From assembly GCA_963555705.1 (NCBI GenBank), contig OY743169.1, positions 49,652,124-49,716,123 of the forward strand: 64,000 bases of DNA, given 5' to 3'. Below the pieces are notes generated by a model that saw nothing but the letters and a program-made list of their open reading frames with translations, made no database searches and had not been told where the DNA came from. Below, in pieces: positions 45,916-57,978 of this stretch (position 1 is its first letter; each line of letters opens with the position of its first letter). Source of the DNA: Ligustrum vulgare. Lineage: Eukaryota > Streptophyta > Magnoliopsida > Lamiales > Oleaceae. Position numbers and translations under genes: made by a program.

Positions 45916-47875
45916 TCATGATAAAAAAAATTAGAATTTTCTAAAGTGGTAATAGAATTAATAAGATTTTTTAGTAAATATGTAGAGGAAATTATACTTA
46001 TTTTCGAATTTCCACTCACTAAGTTACAAACTCATATATTTTCCCCATATTTTCTTATAGGATGCAGGTGAACTTGAGTTAAGAAGTATTTGGAGCCTGT
46101 TGATCTTGTTGATCGTGGTCAAGAAAGCTTCGAAAGAGTTACTCTTGCGAGGAAACAAAAAAAGCTTGTTAAGGACCTTCTTTTTCTTGTCTTGATGGGA
46201 GCGAAGAAACTTCTTTTGATTATTTGAACGCACCAACTAGTTAGGAAATAACATTGACAGCCTCACTCTTGTCCTAGCTCGTACGAGAGCTAGATTGTAT
46301 GATTCATTTGATTAAATATTTTAACTTATGAGTTCACTACATTTCCATAGTTTTATATTTATTTGGGTTGTGCTGTAAATTATATTATAATGGCCAGGTT
46401 GATTACATATAGTTTGGTTAGTACATGTTGGTGAGATAGGTAGTTGGCAAAGAAGATGGATGTTTGGCGAATTTTATTACTTTTTCAGGTGATTTTAGTT
46501 CAAATTATAAGTAAAACTCTGTCAAATTTTTTATAAATTTATACAGGACCAAATTTATTTTTAAAAAAAAGGATAAGGAAAGATAAGGAAAGTCATAAGT
46601 TGCCTTAATTGTGAGTCCAACATCTCGCTAGCACCTGTCATCGGCACACATCATGTTCTGGGTTCAATAGGGTGATATGGGATAGGTCGTGACAATAACC
46701 GTCACAAATCCTGGTGTGCAATTCGCCCTATTGTCATATTACAATTGCATTTCATTCTACACTCTGATGCAAATAAGCAAATGTGAGTCATATTGTGTCT
46801 ATAAATGAAGAAAGTGAAGATGGCTTTACTTTGTAAACAGAGAATTAGCAAGTGAGATCCTACATGGATCATCTTTCGGTGTGTGTTGGGGCTCGAGTGA
46901 AAGGGAAAGGAAAAGGAAAAGGAAAAGGAAAAGGAAAAGGAAAGGGACGGGGGGGGGGGGGCGAGGAAGGGAGAGAGAACAATAGCAATAGATTCAATGT
47001 TTGGTATTATTTGTCTTTTTATTTTTATTTTTATTCTTTTCTTAGTTTTTCTTAATCATTTTAAATGAGATAATAACAAAAGACCATTTTGTCCTTCACT
47101 AAATTAGTCAATGGATGATTTGTGAGCCATTTGACGGATATTTGAACGAAAATGAACGACGTGGATGTTTTTCACAAGAAAAAGTGAATTTGGAAGTGAA
47201 AATGCCAAAAAACTGAAAATGTGGATGATTTTTACAAAATCGATGAAAGGTTAGAAACGTTTTACGCCAATTGCCCAACACTTACGTATGAAAACATGTT
47301 TTTTTTTTTTTTTTTGAAAGTGAGTGAAAAGATGTTTTTAGTTCATATATTTTTAAAATTATCTTGTTAAGATAAGTGGTGTGAATTGTTGCATGGCGTA
47401 GATAATGGATAGAGACATTCATCATTATATTTAGTTTGTATTTGATGCAGATAAAGAATAGAATTTTAATAAATTTTGATGAAATATATTGTTTAGAAGT
47501 AATTGTTGACTTTTGACTTAGTTCCTGTTTAAGATGAATCAAAATCTAGATTTTCATTAAAGTCAAACTTAACAATTAATTTTAACCACATATTTTATAT
47601 GATACACAATTTTTCAACCACGCATTTTATTAACTTTTATCAAAATTTATTAAAATATAATTTTAATCTCCACAAAACTAGGGCTTAATATTTTTATCAA
47701 CTTTTAACCTACATCAATGAGGGGCGAAATATTTGCTAGTATCATATTGAATGAAAGTGATCCTTGTTTAAGCCCCATTTCCCATAACTCATTTTCCTGA
47801 AAATTCATTTTAACAATACATTTAAAAAATAAAAAAATCATTATTTCAAGTCTATTAAACCAAAAAAATGGGGAT
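45916..47875. other. Intergenic AT-rich DNA with a purine repeat
   Basis: No gene is supported. A (GGAAAA)n array followed by a G-run lies at about 46901-46961 and explains the open frame through it. A T-run lies at about 47299-47315. Confidence 0.5.
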
Positions 47876-47884
47876 CTCAAACAT

Positions 47885-48881
47885 GAGTTACTTGTTTCAA
47901 TAATCACTGAACTTATATCTATATCTTCGACATATCACTAAAACTTAAAGTGTCAAGTTTTACTCACTAAACATATTTATATGTCTTCAATTGATCACCA
48001 AAGTTTAAAGTGTCGAACCTTTAATTCTAAACTTATGAGTTAATTGTCTCAATGATCAGTGAACTTATGTCTATGTTTTCGATTGATCACTAAAATTTAG
48101 AGTCAAGTTTTGGTCACTAAACTTATCAAAATGTTAGATTACTCACTAACTTAACTTTCGTAACGAAATTTGTGACGACAAATGGATGTACGTGTGGCGC
48201 TATGTAACATTTATCCGATCAATCACGACATCAAATTGTCAAGTAAGAAATTTTTTAAAACGTCTTCGGCAGGTCACCAAACATTTAAAACAAAACTATT
48301 AATTTGTTGTATGCAACTGATAATTTTGAAAATACTAATAAATCTTTCAGTTTTATGGTGTCATTTTTACAAGTTTAGTGATCAAAACTCGATCGCCTTA
48401 AAGTGTAGTGAACAATTGAAGACGTTTTTAAAAGTTTAGATACTAATCGAAGACCTTTTTAAATCTCTTATGTCACAAATCGGTGTGTCGTAATTGGTCG
48501 ATTAAAGATGATGTGGCGCTACATGTACATTTTATTTGTCACATCATCAATTTCGTTACAAAAGTTACATTAATGACTTACGTCCAACATTTTAATAAAT
48601 TTAGTGATCAAAACTCGATACTTTAGATTTTAGTGATGAATCGAAATTATAGAAATAGGTTCAATTATTATTAAGACAATTAACTCACATTTAATGACAC
48701 AAATTTGCACTTCAAAATTTAGTGATCAGTCGAAGATATGGACATAGTTCAGTAATTATTGAGCCAATTAAATTATAAGTGTATTGTCGAAACTCTGCAG
48801 TTTAAATTTTAATGATCAATCAAAATCAAAGACATACATACGTTTAGAATGATTTAGAGTGATTATTGAGACACTTAACTC
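47885..48881. mobile_element. Mutator-like long-inverted-repeat (foldback) element, 997 bp
   Basis: The two halves are imperfect inverted copies. The left end reads GAGTTACTTGTTTCAATAAT, and the reverse complement of the right end reads GAGTTAAGTGTCTCAATAAT. The similarity continues through repeated GATCACTAAA/TTTAGTGATC words towards a centre near 48350. The flanks CTCAAACAT (47876-47884) and CTCAAACAC (48882-48890) form a 9-bp duplication with one mismatch, the Mutator-type length. No transposase is encoded. Confidence 0.75.
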
Positions 48882-49025
48882 CTCAAACACAAGCTAAATC
48901 AAAGTTTTGAGACTTTATTGTATCAAGTTGTAAATGAGTTACCAAATTTGCGAGCAAATAAAAATTTGTGGGGTGGACATTTACCCTCAACCACCGCAGA
49001 GCAGATCACAAAACATCCAAGTGAT

Positions 49026-49267
49026 GCCCCCAGGGCACATCTCCAAGTGGCAAAGGGGATGGGTGGTAAGTGCTCAGCGCAGCTGTGTGCTTGGTTCGAT
49101 TCCCCGCAAGGTGGAATTGGCCTTGTGGCAAGCGGGAGTTATTGAGATTTGCTCATGCTTACCATAAGCCCTTCCACCCTGGCTACTTGGAGGCATAACC
49201 TGGATTTTCCTTCCCGAACCAATGGCCTTGGGCGTGGTCGGTTCAGGCCCTCAGGGTGTGGGCTACA

Positions 49268-49297
<30 letters not shown>
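49026..49297 (+). mobile_element. tRNA-derived SINE upstream of epoxide hydrolase copy 1
   Basis: The 272-bp element has an internal RNA polymerase III-type promoter: an A-box-like GGTGGTAAGTGCTC near 49062 and a B box GGTTCGATTCC at 49093-49103. It ends in a T-run at 49270-49297. A perfect 18-bp target duplication, ACAAAACATCCAAGTGAT, lies at 49008-49025 and 49298-49315. The body is about 90% alike by eye to the minus-strand copy at 62741-62995. Only about 94 bp separate it from the start codon at 49392, so it lies in the leader or core promoter of that gene. Confidence 0.88.
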
Positions 49298-49302
<5 letters not shown>

Positions 49303-49391
49303 ACATCCAAGTGATTCCGATCAAAAAAAAAAAAAACAAAACATCCAAGTGCAGTATCTGAACTCAATCAGTTTCTCAGTGAACAATAAAA

Positions 49392-51128
49392 ATGGATCTA
49401 ATAGAGCACAAAGACGTTGAAGTCAACGGGCTAAAACTTCACGTTGCTGAAATTGGAAGCGTGCAATCGCCGGCTGTGGTTTTCTTACATGGATTTCCAG
49501 AAATATGGTACTCGTGGCGCCACCAGATGATTGCAGTGGCAAATGCTGGTTTCAGAGCCATTGCACTTGACTTCCGAGGATATGGGCTTTCTGATCCGCC
49601 AACCGAACCCGAGAAGACCACCTTTTTAGACCTCGTTGGTGACCTTGTTGCGCTTTTTGATGCTCTTAGCATCTCTAAGGTACACGATTAACCTCCTTGA
49701 TGTCAAGTCCTTGTTGCTGTTTCTTGAAGTTGAAGTTCTGGATGTGGATAAAAAATGGAGATGTGAACAGGAAAATGAAATATTTCAATGCTTCATAAGC
49801 CCTTCATTTGCTCCATTTCTAACAAACGTTCGCATTTTACCAATAATCCGTCTCCGAACGAAGTACAATATAATTATGACTCATCTCAATTGATAGTCTA
49901 TCAATTTCTTTCCTCAAACCAGGAAGAATTTACATGTTCTATCAAGACCCCAACTCATCAAATGTGTCAAGACCACCATTGGCATTTGATGTGACACGAT
50001 CGCATTAAAAGCCAACCATAGATATTTTTTTTATCACCGCAATCCAAATTTGGGTCCACCATATTCGTTCAGCTGCATCTTGGATTCGTCTTGTCCGTCT
50101 ACTTGGTTAAGTTTGGAGCCTAACACTAATATTAGTTGCAGGAAATTAAGGTTCAATATTTTAATATTTTATATACCCGTCATTTACTCCATGTCTAATT
50201 GATGTGGATTCGTTCACATTTTCCCAACAATCTCGATATTACTTATTGATGTTTTTCTGAAGTTGAATCTCTAACGTGAAAATATTTTTGTCGGCTCCAA
50301 TCAATTTAGCTCATCCCATTTTTAAAACTCATTTTCAACCGTATGTTTCATGGATCCACGAATTTTATCACATCTTTAAAATATTTCATCAATTTTTAAT
50401 AAAATTATTAAAAATCTGATTTTTAGCAAATTTGAAGTGGAGGTTAATGTTTCCGTTCACAATCCTGCGAAGTTGAGTAGTCAACTATTATTCATACCTG
50501 GAGGATTATTATATGTAGAAGACATTTATTTATTTATTTACCTTCTTTGTGACTTCTATCCTGTATATCTCTTGAAATTCTTGGTTATATTGACCTGAAC
50601 TTAGCATCCTAACGTTGTGTTCGCTTCTTGATATGAAATATTGTAACTGGTCTTATTAGCCATGTTGACTTGTGTGTATTAGCTGAATCTGAGCATCCTT
50701 GTCTAGTTGTGTACCCTTAGGGTGTGTATGTGCAGTGAATTGCCACCTATTTTACGTCCCTATGTTGCAAATGACAAATGAAAAGATTATGATCATGAAG
50801 TGGACTTATCATTCGTATTTTCTAGAAATATATTTAACTTAACTACATAACATTTAAATGATTAAATGGCATCATTCATCATTAGAAAAGAAATTAGATA
50901 ATATATAAATGTGGCAAAGAATGCTTGGGGGGCATTGGACATGGAAGAATGTTCTACTCTTTCTTCTTTTAAATAAAAAGTCTTGCAAGATAATTTCTTT
51001 ATAACAAGTCAGAGTCATTATGAACTTGTAGATAATACTCTTTCCTGATTCTTTTTATATAATTGATATGATATTGGTATAAAGCACACTAAATGATTCT
51101 GGTAATTTAACTGAATCAAGAAAATACA

Positions 51129-51176
<48 letters not shown>

Positions 51177-52020
51177 GTACCACTCCACATGCAAAATTAT
51201 GCAGGCTTTTCTGATTTCTAAAGATTTTGGAGCTATGGTAGCTTCTATGTTCGTCGTTCTCTACCAGGACAGGGTCTCAGGGTTCGTGACATTAGGTCTG
51301 CCATTCTGTCTTCCTCATTTTCTCGCTTCCGACCACCCTGAAGGCCTCTATGTTTCAAGATGGAAGGTCCAATGTTGCACTTTACGTTTGTCTGTTTTAG
51401 ACAACCTTATTTGGCTACTTCTAATTTTGCGTCGTGTTTTTTTCTCGCAGGAGCCTGGGCGTGCTGAATCTGATTTTGGTCGTTTGGATGCCAAAACTGT
51501 AGTGAGGAAGGTTTATATCCTCTTCTCCAAAAGTGAAATGCCAATCGCTCGTGAAGACCAAGAGATCATGGACCTTGTGGACGCGTCCACTCCTTTACCC
51601 TCTTGGTTCACCGAGGAAGATCTTGCCACCTATGGAATGTTGTATGAGAAATCGGGATTCCAAACTGCATTGAAGGTTCCTTATAGGTAGGTAGGCGTGA
51701 TTTTTTACGTTAGGGCCGTAACATTTCATTGATGCACTACGACGTTGATATATTGATTGATTTCATTCTCTTTTAGGTCATTTCATGAAGATATTAATAA
51801 ACCAAATCCAAAAGTTGAAGTTCCTGCTCTGATGATCATGGGCAGGAAAGATTACTCCATGAGTTTTGGAATGGCGGATTACATAAATAGCGGAAAAGTG
51901 AAAACATTTGTTCCAAACTTGGAGATGAGTTTCATTCCAGAAGGAACTCATTTTGTTCAAGAGCAACTGCCTGCCCAGGTGAATGATCTTATTCTCAGCT
52001 TCCTCGGAAGCCACAGCTAG
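49392..52020 (+). CDS. Soluble epoxide hydrolase (alpha/beta hydrolase fold), four exons, complete
   Basis: Exons are 49392-49679, 51205-51366, 51451-51686 and 51777-52020, all with GT-AG introns, giving 309 residues, the usual length for plant soluble epoxide hydrolases. The oxyanion-hole motif is HGFPEIWYSW. The nucleophile is Asp103 in ISKDFGA. The lid tyrosines are probably Tyr145 (EGLYVSRW) and Tyr215 (LYEKSGF). The acid is Asp254 (MGRKDY) and the base is His287 (EGTHFVQEQ), so the catalytic set is intact. The family hydrolyses epoxides, such as fatty-acid epoxides of cutin and defence pathways, to diols in the cytosol. Intron 1 is 1525 bp and holds a CT microsatellite near its acceptor. 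A partial tandem copy begins at 63117. The SINE within 100 bp of the ATG may have altered its promoter. Confidence 0.93.
51132..51170 (+). repeat. (CT)n microsatellite in epoxide hydrolase intron 1
   Basis: About 19 CT units lie 34 bp upstream of the exon 2 acceptor. They extend the polypyrimidine tract, so length variation could influence splicing. That effect is inferred only. Confidence 0.9.
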
Positions 52021-53061
52021 CCATATATCCCCAAAATGCTCTTAAATCACTCTGTATAATAGAACAGGTGAATCTCCATCTGCCCAGTAAACTATTTAAG
52101 TTTATGATTTCTACTTTAATTTTGGTGATGAGTTTTAGATGAGAATGTGGAAGTATGGACCTACAAATTTATTATTCTTTAGCATTTTAGTGTTAAAAAC
52201 ACCCTGATAGGCCTAATATGGCTTTCATTATTTTACATATTTCACTCAATGTTCTAATTCATCACGAGATCCATTTTCGAAAAATATTAATAATGGAGAT
52301 TCCATTGTGTATAAAATTATAACAATTACATTGAATCTCCTGCACTTCAAACCTCAAAAATACCCCCCAAGGATTTGTTCGAAATTAAACCCTCTTCTTT
52401 AACCCACATGAACTTTGATGTTCAAAGATGTAATTAAGAAACAAGAAAGTAAAACAAGAACAACGCAAAATTTTCGGATCGCCAAAGTCTTTCATCACTA
52501 TATATTAAATTGTTACAACATATATAGAATTTCACTCACCAATCCAATCTTATAGACTATAGAGAAAATATTAATAACAATAAGTCTATAAGCACCCCAC
52601 CTATGACTCCATACTTGACCCAATCGAATAAAAAGACCTTACACCCTTGCTTCATTGCCTAAATTACACCGTAAAACCATTAAGTTTGACTTTCACCATT
52701 TCACCCTAAATTCTTGGTGTAAATCTTCTTCCAGCCGTAGCCGACCTTCATCTTCTTCCTGCCGCAGACAACCTTCATTTTTTCGTTCATCTTCTTCTAG
52801 CTGGCCCTCAGTTCCCCGTTGGTCTTCTTCCGACTAAACATTAGTTCTCAGTTGATCTTTGTAAAAGGACTTCTTAGCCACTGTAAGGTAATTTTCGTTG
52901 ATCTTCTTTCGGTTGACCTATAGTTTTTCTCTGTTGAACTTTTTCCAGTCGACCTGTCGTTTTTCGTTGATCATTGTACAAGGATTTCGCAGTCAATGAT
53001 TTGTTACTTCTCATGTGGATTACGAATTGGGACAAATTTTAGGTCAAAAAAATTTGAAGGA
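52021..53061. other. 3' flank of epoxide hydrolase copy 1 and unassigned repeat
   Basis: The gene's 3' untranslated region lies at the left. A stretch at about 52492-52590 (TATATATTAAATTGTTACAAC...) recurs with few changes at about 62383-62470, so it is a dispersed repeat, possibly copia-derived. The Ser/Arg-rich open frame at 52655-52837 looks compositional. Confidence 0.45.
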
Positions 53062-53070
53062 ATTTTGTTT

Positions 53071-54306
53071 GGAAAAATATATTGCCACCACATTTTTCAA
53101 TTGATATACCACATTATATTTACACCACCTCTAAAAATGTATTTTTGATAAAAGCACCCATTTCACTTTACTAATATAACCCTATTGATCCTTATAATCT
53201 CTATCTTATATGTACACCACAGCACCCCTCTTCAAACTCTCTCTCTCTCTCCCCCCTCCCCCACCGACACCCAAAATCTCTCCCTCTATCTCTCAGTGGT
53301 ATATCTATCATTCCGGTAATTCATTTATCATTTTCAATTATTATACACCCAAACTTTGTGCCATAATTCGCTATCTTCATTAAACTACCTGAGTATCTCT
53401 CAACCATGAAGACAGATATTGGTGTCCTAAGAACATGAGAAGCCATCAGCAACTCTGGTTCTCCACCCCATACATAATGTTGCTGAATTCTTTTGACATA
53501 TGCATCAAAATCATCCTCAATAAACCATTCAATTTCTACGCCGGCAACACCGAGCCTCCTCCGGTCAAAATACAACGCCCGAGAGCCGTATGGGTGAGAT
53601 AATGACGCCTGAAAGTGCACCACTTAACAAGAAAGAAGGGATTAGTACGACGAGATTTTTCCAGATCTGCTACTGGCGTTTAAGAATCTCCATCTCCGAT
53701 TTTTCCAGATTTGCTACCGGCGTTTAAGAATCCATCTTCTTCGGCCTATCACCATGTCTGAACAGGTTTGCAAATGCCTACCTTGGGTTTGATTTCTATT
53801 TAATTGAGTGGGATTAATTTATATTTAGTCACCTACAAACTATTTATTCATGGGTTTAATTAACTGGGATTAATCTTTTATTTTTTATTTTTATTTTTTA
53901 TTTGCAAGATGCAGATATGGGGCAAATGATGGTGATGGGTATTGATGGATAAGGACATGGAGGAGTATAGCAATCTGCAACGTTAATTTGCAAGATCCAT
54001 TCTGACGTGAACCTGTGTCTGTAAAAGAACAAAAGAGAACAGATTACAGCATACTTTTGTTCTCTGATTTCATGAAAATTAATTACTTCAAAATCAAACT
54101 CATTACAACATTAGAATCAAACCCAATTAATTTACATATATGAATAAAAATCAATTCTTTTCACAATTTAAAGTGGTGTGGATATAAATATAAGAATTAA
54201 AATAAGGTCATTAAAGTCTTTTTATAAATTACTATATTTGTAATTAATAAAATTCATTAAAAATGTAGTGTATTTATTTGCTTTTGTGGTGGCAATATAA
54301 CCACCC
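53071..54306. mobile_element. Pack-MULE, 1236 bp, carrying an OTU protease gene fragment
   Basis: A perfect 9-bp target duplication, ATTTTGTTT (53062-53070 and 54307-54315), brackets inverted ends. The ends share a perfect 14-bp block, ATATTGCCACCACA (53079-53092), with its inverse at 54285-54298. Similarity continues inward for over 100 bp (ACACCACC blocks, TACCACATT versus CACTACATT). These are Mutator-like features. The interior carries part of a cellular gene (OTU domain, 53321-53623) and other GC-richer sequence (53640-53950) unlike the AT-rich ends, but no transposase. Confidence 0.82.
53321..53623 (-). pseudogene. OTU-domain cysteine protease fragment inside a Pack-MULE
   Basis: A minus-strand open stretch of 100 residues reads WFIEDDFDAYVKRIQQHYVW and then GGEPELLMASHVLRTPISVF. 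This is the middle-to-late part of plant OTU deubiquitinase domains. The N-terminal part with the catalytic Asp-x-x-Cys and the C-terminal catalytic His are absent, so no enzyme can be made. It ends shortly after the domain core (KIANYGTKFG). Its position between MULE inverted repeats indicates gene-fragment capture. Confidence 0.78.
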
Positions 54307-54567
54307 ATTTTGTTTTATGTTTTTGCATTACACAACCGTATCAACATTTTCTACATAATGGAAGATACGATAAAGTATATGCTCGTCTTGTGTCATTGCT
54401 ACCTTGATAAGGAATTTTATTTTATGTTTTCACATTACCCATTGCTTGCTTCATAACTGTTGGTTCAATTGTGAACCACGTCTTGTTTAGTTTCTTTGTT
54501 AATTGATAAATATTATTCAAAATAGGTCATATTTATTTCTTTTAATTATGCAATTGAATAATACCAT

Positions 54568-54940
54568 GGGTGGCGAAAAAGGACCTAACTATGGACCATG
54601 CCATGGTTGCATGTAGTGGGGGCATTGGATGGGTGAGTGTCCAACTAAGCGATGATGTCTACGGTGCAAGGAGGGATATGTTCGATGGCTAGTGGAGGGA
54701 GAGTCATCAACTCGGTGTGGGAAGTTGTTTTTCAATTGCAACAAGAAGAATTGTCGCTTTTTTTGTTGGGATGAGGGAGAATCAAGTCGTGGTCGTTTGA
54801 GTAAGGTGACTGCCGATGAAGATGCAAGCGACGATCTTTGTCATCTATTGACAATGTGCGCACGGATAAAACACGAAGAGGATGTGGAGATAACGCTTTT
54901 AAAAATCAGCAAGAACACTGCCAATGTCAAGAAAATTTGA
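54568..54940 (+). pseudogene. CCHC plus GRF-type zinc-finger protein fragment
   Basis: The frame across 54589-54780 has a CCHC-like cluster (CHGC ... GHWMGECP), interrupted by stops at 54616-54618 and 54652-54654. It then has a GRF-type zinc finger (RCGKLFFNCNKKNCRFFCWD). These domains co-occur in small plant nucleic-acid-binding proteins and in repeat-derived genes. After the finger only a short tail remains, ending at 54940. It is called a degraded fragment of unknown origin. Confidence 0.5.
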
Positions 54941-55793
54941 TAGCTTGTTGTAGGAAAATATGTGGAGATTTGATTCTGTTTTTATGTAGTATATTTGGTA
55001 GGAAAATATGGAGATTTGATTCTGTGTTAATGTAGTAAATGTTGTAGGAAAATATTCTAACCATCTAGATGGTTTAACAAACATTAAGGATGCTTGCATT
55101 TGGTTCTTAAGATGGTTGATTGAATGTCATTTCAGTTTGTTAAGTTCATAGTGCATAGTCCATATACTGGAACAACATTGAAGAATCCATAATACTCAAG
55201 CAGTAAGATCAACTTGTCCAATAGGTGGTAAGATGAATGATAGTGCTCTTCCAACAAAGAAAGATATCCTGAAATGTAAGATGAATGATAGTGCTCTTCC
55301 AATAAAAAAAGATATCATGAAATGTAAGGTTCATGATGTTTACTGACTTTATTATGGATTGCAATCTTTGAAACATCAATTAACTACTTGTGCCTAGATG
55401 CAAATACTTTAACTATACAAATAACTCCAAATAGCATCAACTGGTCTTCAAATTACACAATCAAATTACATGAAGTTTAACGTTAATGAACACCAAATGA
55501 CTCCAACTGGTCTTAAATTTACATACTCAAAAGCTTTAATTATACAAAGTTATGTAGATCCATCCCATACGGTGGCATCAAATTAGCACCAACATCAACA
55601 CTGCTAAATTGTGTATTCTATGAGGAAGATAATGGAGGTAATATGGGAGCTTGATGGCCATGTGCAGGTTGAATTTTGGTCATCCCTTTGCTTGGATTAG
55701 ACTTCACCTGTTGCAAAAAAAAAAAAAAAAAAAAGTGCAATTAGATATTTGAAATGGTCATGTCTAAGTTGAAATAATGAAGCTAAAATAAAG
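54941..55793. other. Intergenic DNA with a 48-bp tandem duplication
   Basis: Two 48-bp units (55229-55276 and 55277-55324), each starting TAAGATGAATGATAGTGCTC, differ at a few bases. Short repeated TAGGAAAATATGGAGATTTGA words occur at 54950-55060. A run of about 21 A ends near 55733. No gene is supported. Confidence 0.6.
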
Positions 55794-57978
55794 TTAAAAA
55801 ATTACCTTGATTTTCTTTGTGCTACTCTCCAAATGCCCCTTTTGCCAGTTCTTTCTAGGGGTTCCCTTTCGTTTCGAGCACTTTGGATCTAATACAGTAA
55901 TTGATTGTGTATTTTCTCCATCACCAATGGTAGAGACAAAAGGTGCACTAAATTGTGAAAGAAGATTAATACCAGTATTTGTTGTTGGTCTTGAGTTGGT
56001 TGGCTCAACCAAAAGATTTTCAAGCCATGTCATTAATTGTCAGGTCCTTAGTTCATCATCAACAACCGTGTTTGCTACTTTTGAAAATGTACTACACAAT
56101 TGATCATGCCTAACTTGCTCGACTATACTAACCCATCAATCATAGTTTATCTTCACTCTTGTGTACGCTCTATGCACATCTCGTCTCCATCTTCTCAAAA
56201 TATTGGACTCGGGAAGCACTTTTACACCGCTACGCATCAATACTGATATAGCCTGTCGGCAAACAATTCCTCTGAACTCGAAAAGTTGACAACTACAGAT
56301 ACATTCCCGTTTATCCTTGTCGAACAAAACTGTGAATTTATTCCTCCTCTCCACCCCATTTATTGTCATGTCTTCTTCCACTTTAAATGTAGTTCCATTG
56401 ATGTCCAAAACAAGGTCACAATACACTTTTCATGTGATCTCTTTTTGAAATTCCTTGAATTTAGAAAGGGTATATATGTCTTGCAACTGGGAACCATTTG
56501 TGTATAGGACTTGACATCTGCCTGGAACTCCTTCTCTCCACTTTACTTCTCAATGCCCGCTCATATTGTTTTAGAAAATGATTTAAAGTGGTTTTGGAGT
56601 GAACATACCCATCGAAAAAAGCATTGATACTCTCACTTCGCTGTATTGTTGACATTCCCGCCCAAAAACTTGTTCTCAAAAAACATGGCACCCAACGGCC
56701 TCTCTCATTGTACAGACCTGACAACCGATCATTTTCGTGCAACATGAACATATCTTGCAGTTCATTCCAATGATGCTCAAATTCTTCAGGAATTTGTGAG
56801 TCATATACAGCTTCATGGACAAGAGATAATAATGCTGCTTTATGAGTGTGACCACCAAATTTTTCAGACAACTTTTTCAAAATATGCCACAAACACCATC
56901 TGTGTTTAGTATCTGGGAACACAATCCTAATTGCATTTTGTATTTCCCGATCCTGATCAGTGTTTATACCTTTTGGTGCCTTGCCTCCCATACATTCGAG
57001 CCAGGTCCTGAATAGCCAAACAAAGGTATCTGTATCCTCGTTGGATACCAAACCACAGCCAAGCCTGTGGAGTGACCGTGATGGTTCACACCTACAAATG
57101 GTGCAAACGACATGTCATATTTGTTCGTGAGATACGTTGTATCAAATGTTATAACATCTCCAAACTCCTTGTACGCATGCCAGCACCTATTATCAGCCCA
57201 GAATATGTTCTTCAACCACGACTCCTCGTTCAAGTCAACACTAAAGAAGAAACCAGGACATTGTGCTTGTATCTTCAAAAAGTAAGACTAAATTGCTGCT
57301 ACATCACCTTCCCCCGAGTCTCAAATGACGAACCTGAGCAATATAGTTTCTACAATCCTTCTCAATAAATGTGAGTTGATCATATTCACCTGCTTCTACA
57401 AGAGCTGAGTTGAAATTTTTGTGTAGAGGGATTCCAGCTATGTCATTAACTTCAAGCTTCCGCTTAACATGGTCAGTCAATTGTCTGTTACATCGAAATA
57501 TTCTGGACTTCGATGGACTTAAACTGTGATTATGCTCTAAATGGACTACGGTAACACGCCATGTCCCTAAAGCATCCGAGTAAGCCGTCATCTTAGCCTT
57601 ACACCCTGTGTGCATAGTTGGCTGAGGCCTCAACAGGTTGCATGCAGTACTCACTCTCTTCCCTTCTCAGCTATAAACAAACGTTACACTCCTCAGAGAC
57701 CCATTTGGACATTTTCTCGAATTCCTTCGTCTGACGGGAAAGCCCACCCTTCGAGCATACTTCATGTAATATTGAAATGCCTTCTCATCACTACCGAACT
57801 TATTCCCAACCTCAAGAACAAACTCAAAACCCTCAACTACTACTTCATCATTCAATTCATGACTTTCATCAGCCACGACTAATTTATTATCATCAAAAGA
57901 GGAGACAGTTCCATTTCCTATACAAAGTGATGCAAGTTTAAAAAAATTAAATATCTCATAGTTCCATTTCCATTTCAA
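55794..57978 (-). pseudogene. FAR1/MULE-related transposase-like pseudogene
   Basis: Read 57978 to 55794, the segments are in correct family order. First is the FAR1 DNA-binding domain (FGSDEKAFQYYMKYARRVGF, about 57800). Next is its second half (TGCKAKMTAY ... HNHSLSPSKSR). Then comes the MULE transposase core (NIFWADNRCWHAYKEFGDVI, DTTYLTNKY, then INTDQDREIQNAI and HRWCLWHILKKL). A SWIM zinc finger follows (ECICSCQLFEFRGIVCRQAI), and the C-terminal tail is basic (KRKGTPRKNW). Lesions are a TGA at 57667-57669 that looks like a CGA transition, frame changes near 57310, 57055 and 56460, and an extra stop near 57287. FAR1-type proteins are domesticated Mutator transposases acting as light-response transcription factors. 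Whether this copy was a FAR1-family gene or a mobile MULE is unclear, because no terminal repeats were found. Confidence 0.85.

Noticed and set aside
46852..47055. Lys/Gly repeat protein
   Set aside because: The frame is only the translation of a (GGAAAA)n and G-run microsatellite.
49062..49104. A tRNA gene with A and B boxes
   Set aside because: There is no cloverleaf or anticodon stem, and the boxes lie in a dispersed element with target duplications and a T-tail, so it is a SINE.
49636..49994. Open frames just after exon 1 of epoxide hydrolase copy 1
   Set aside because: They fall in intron 1, which starts with a GT donor at 49680. Exon 2 homology resumes at 51205.
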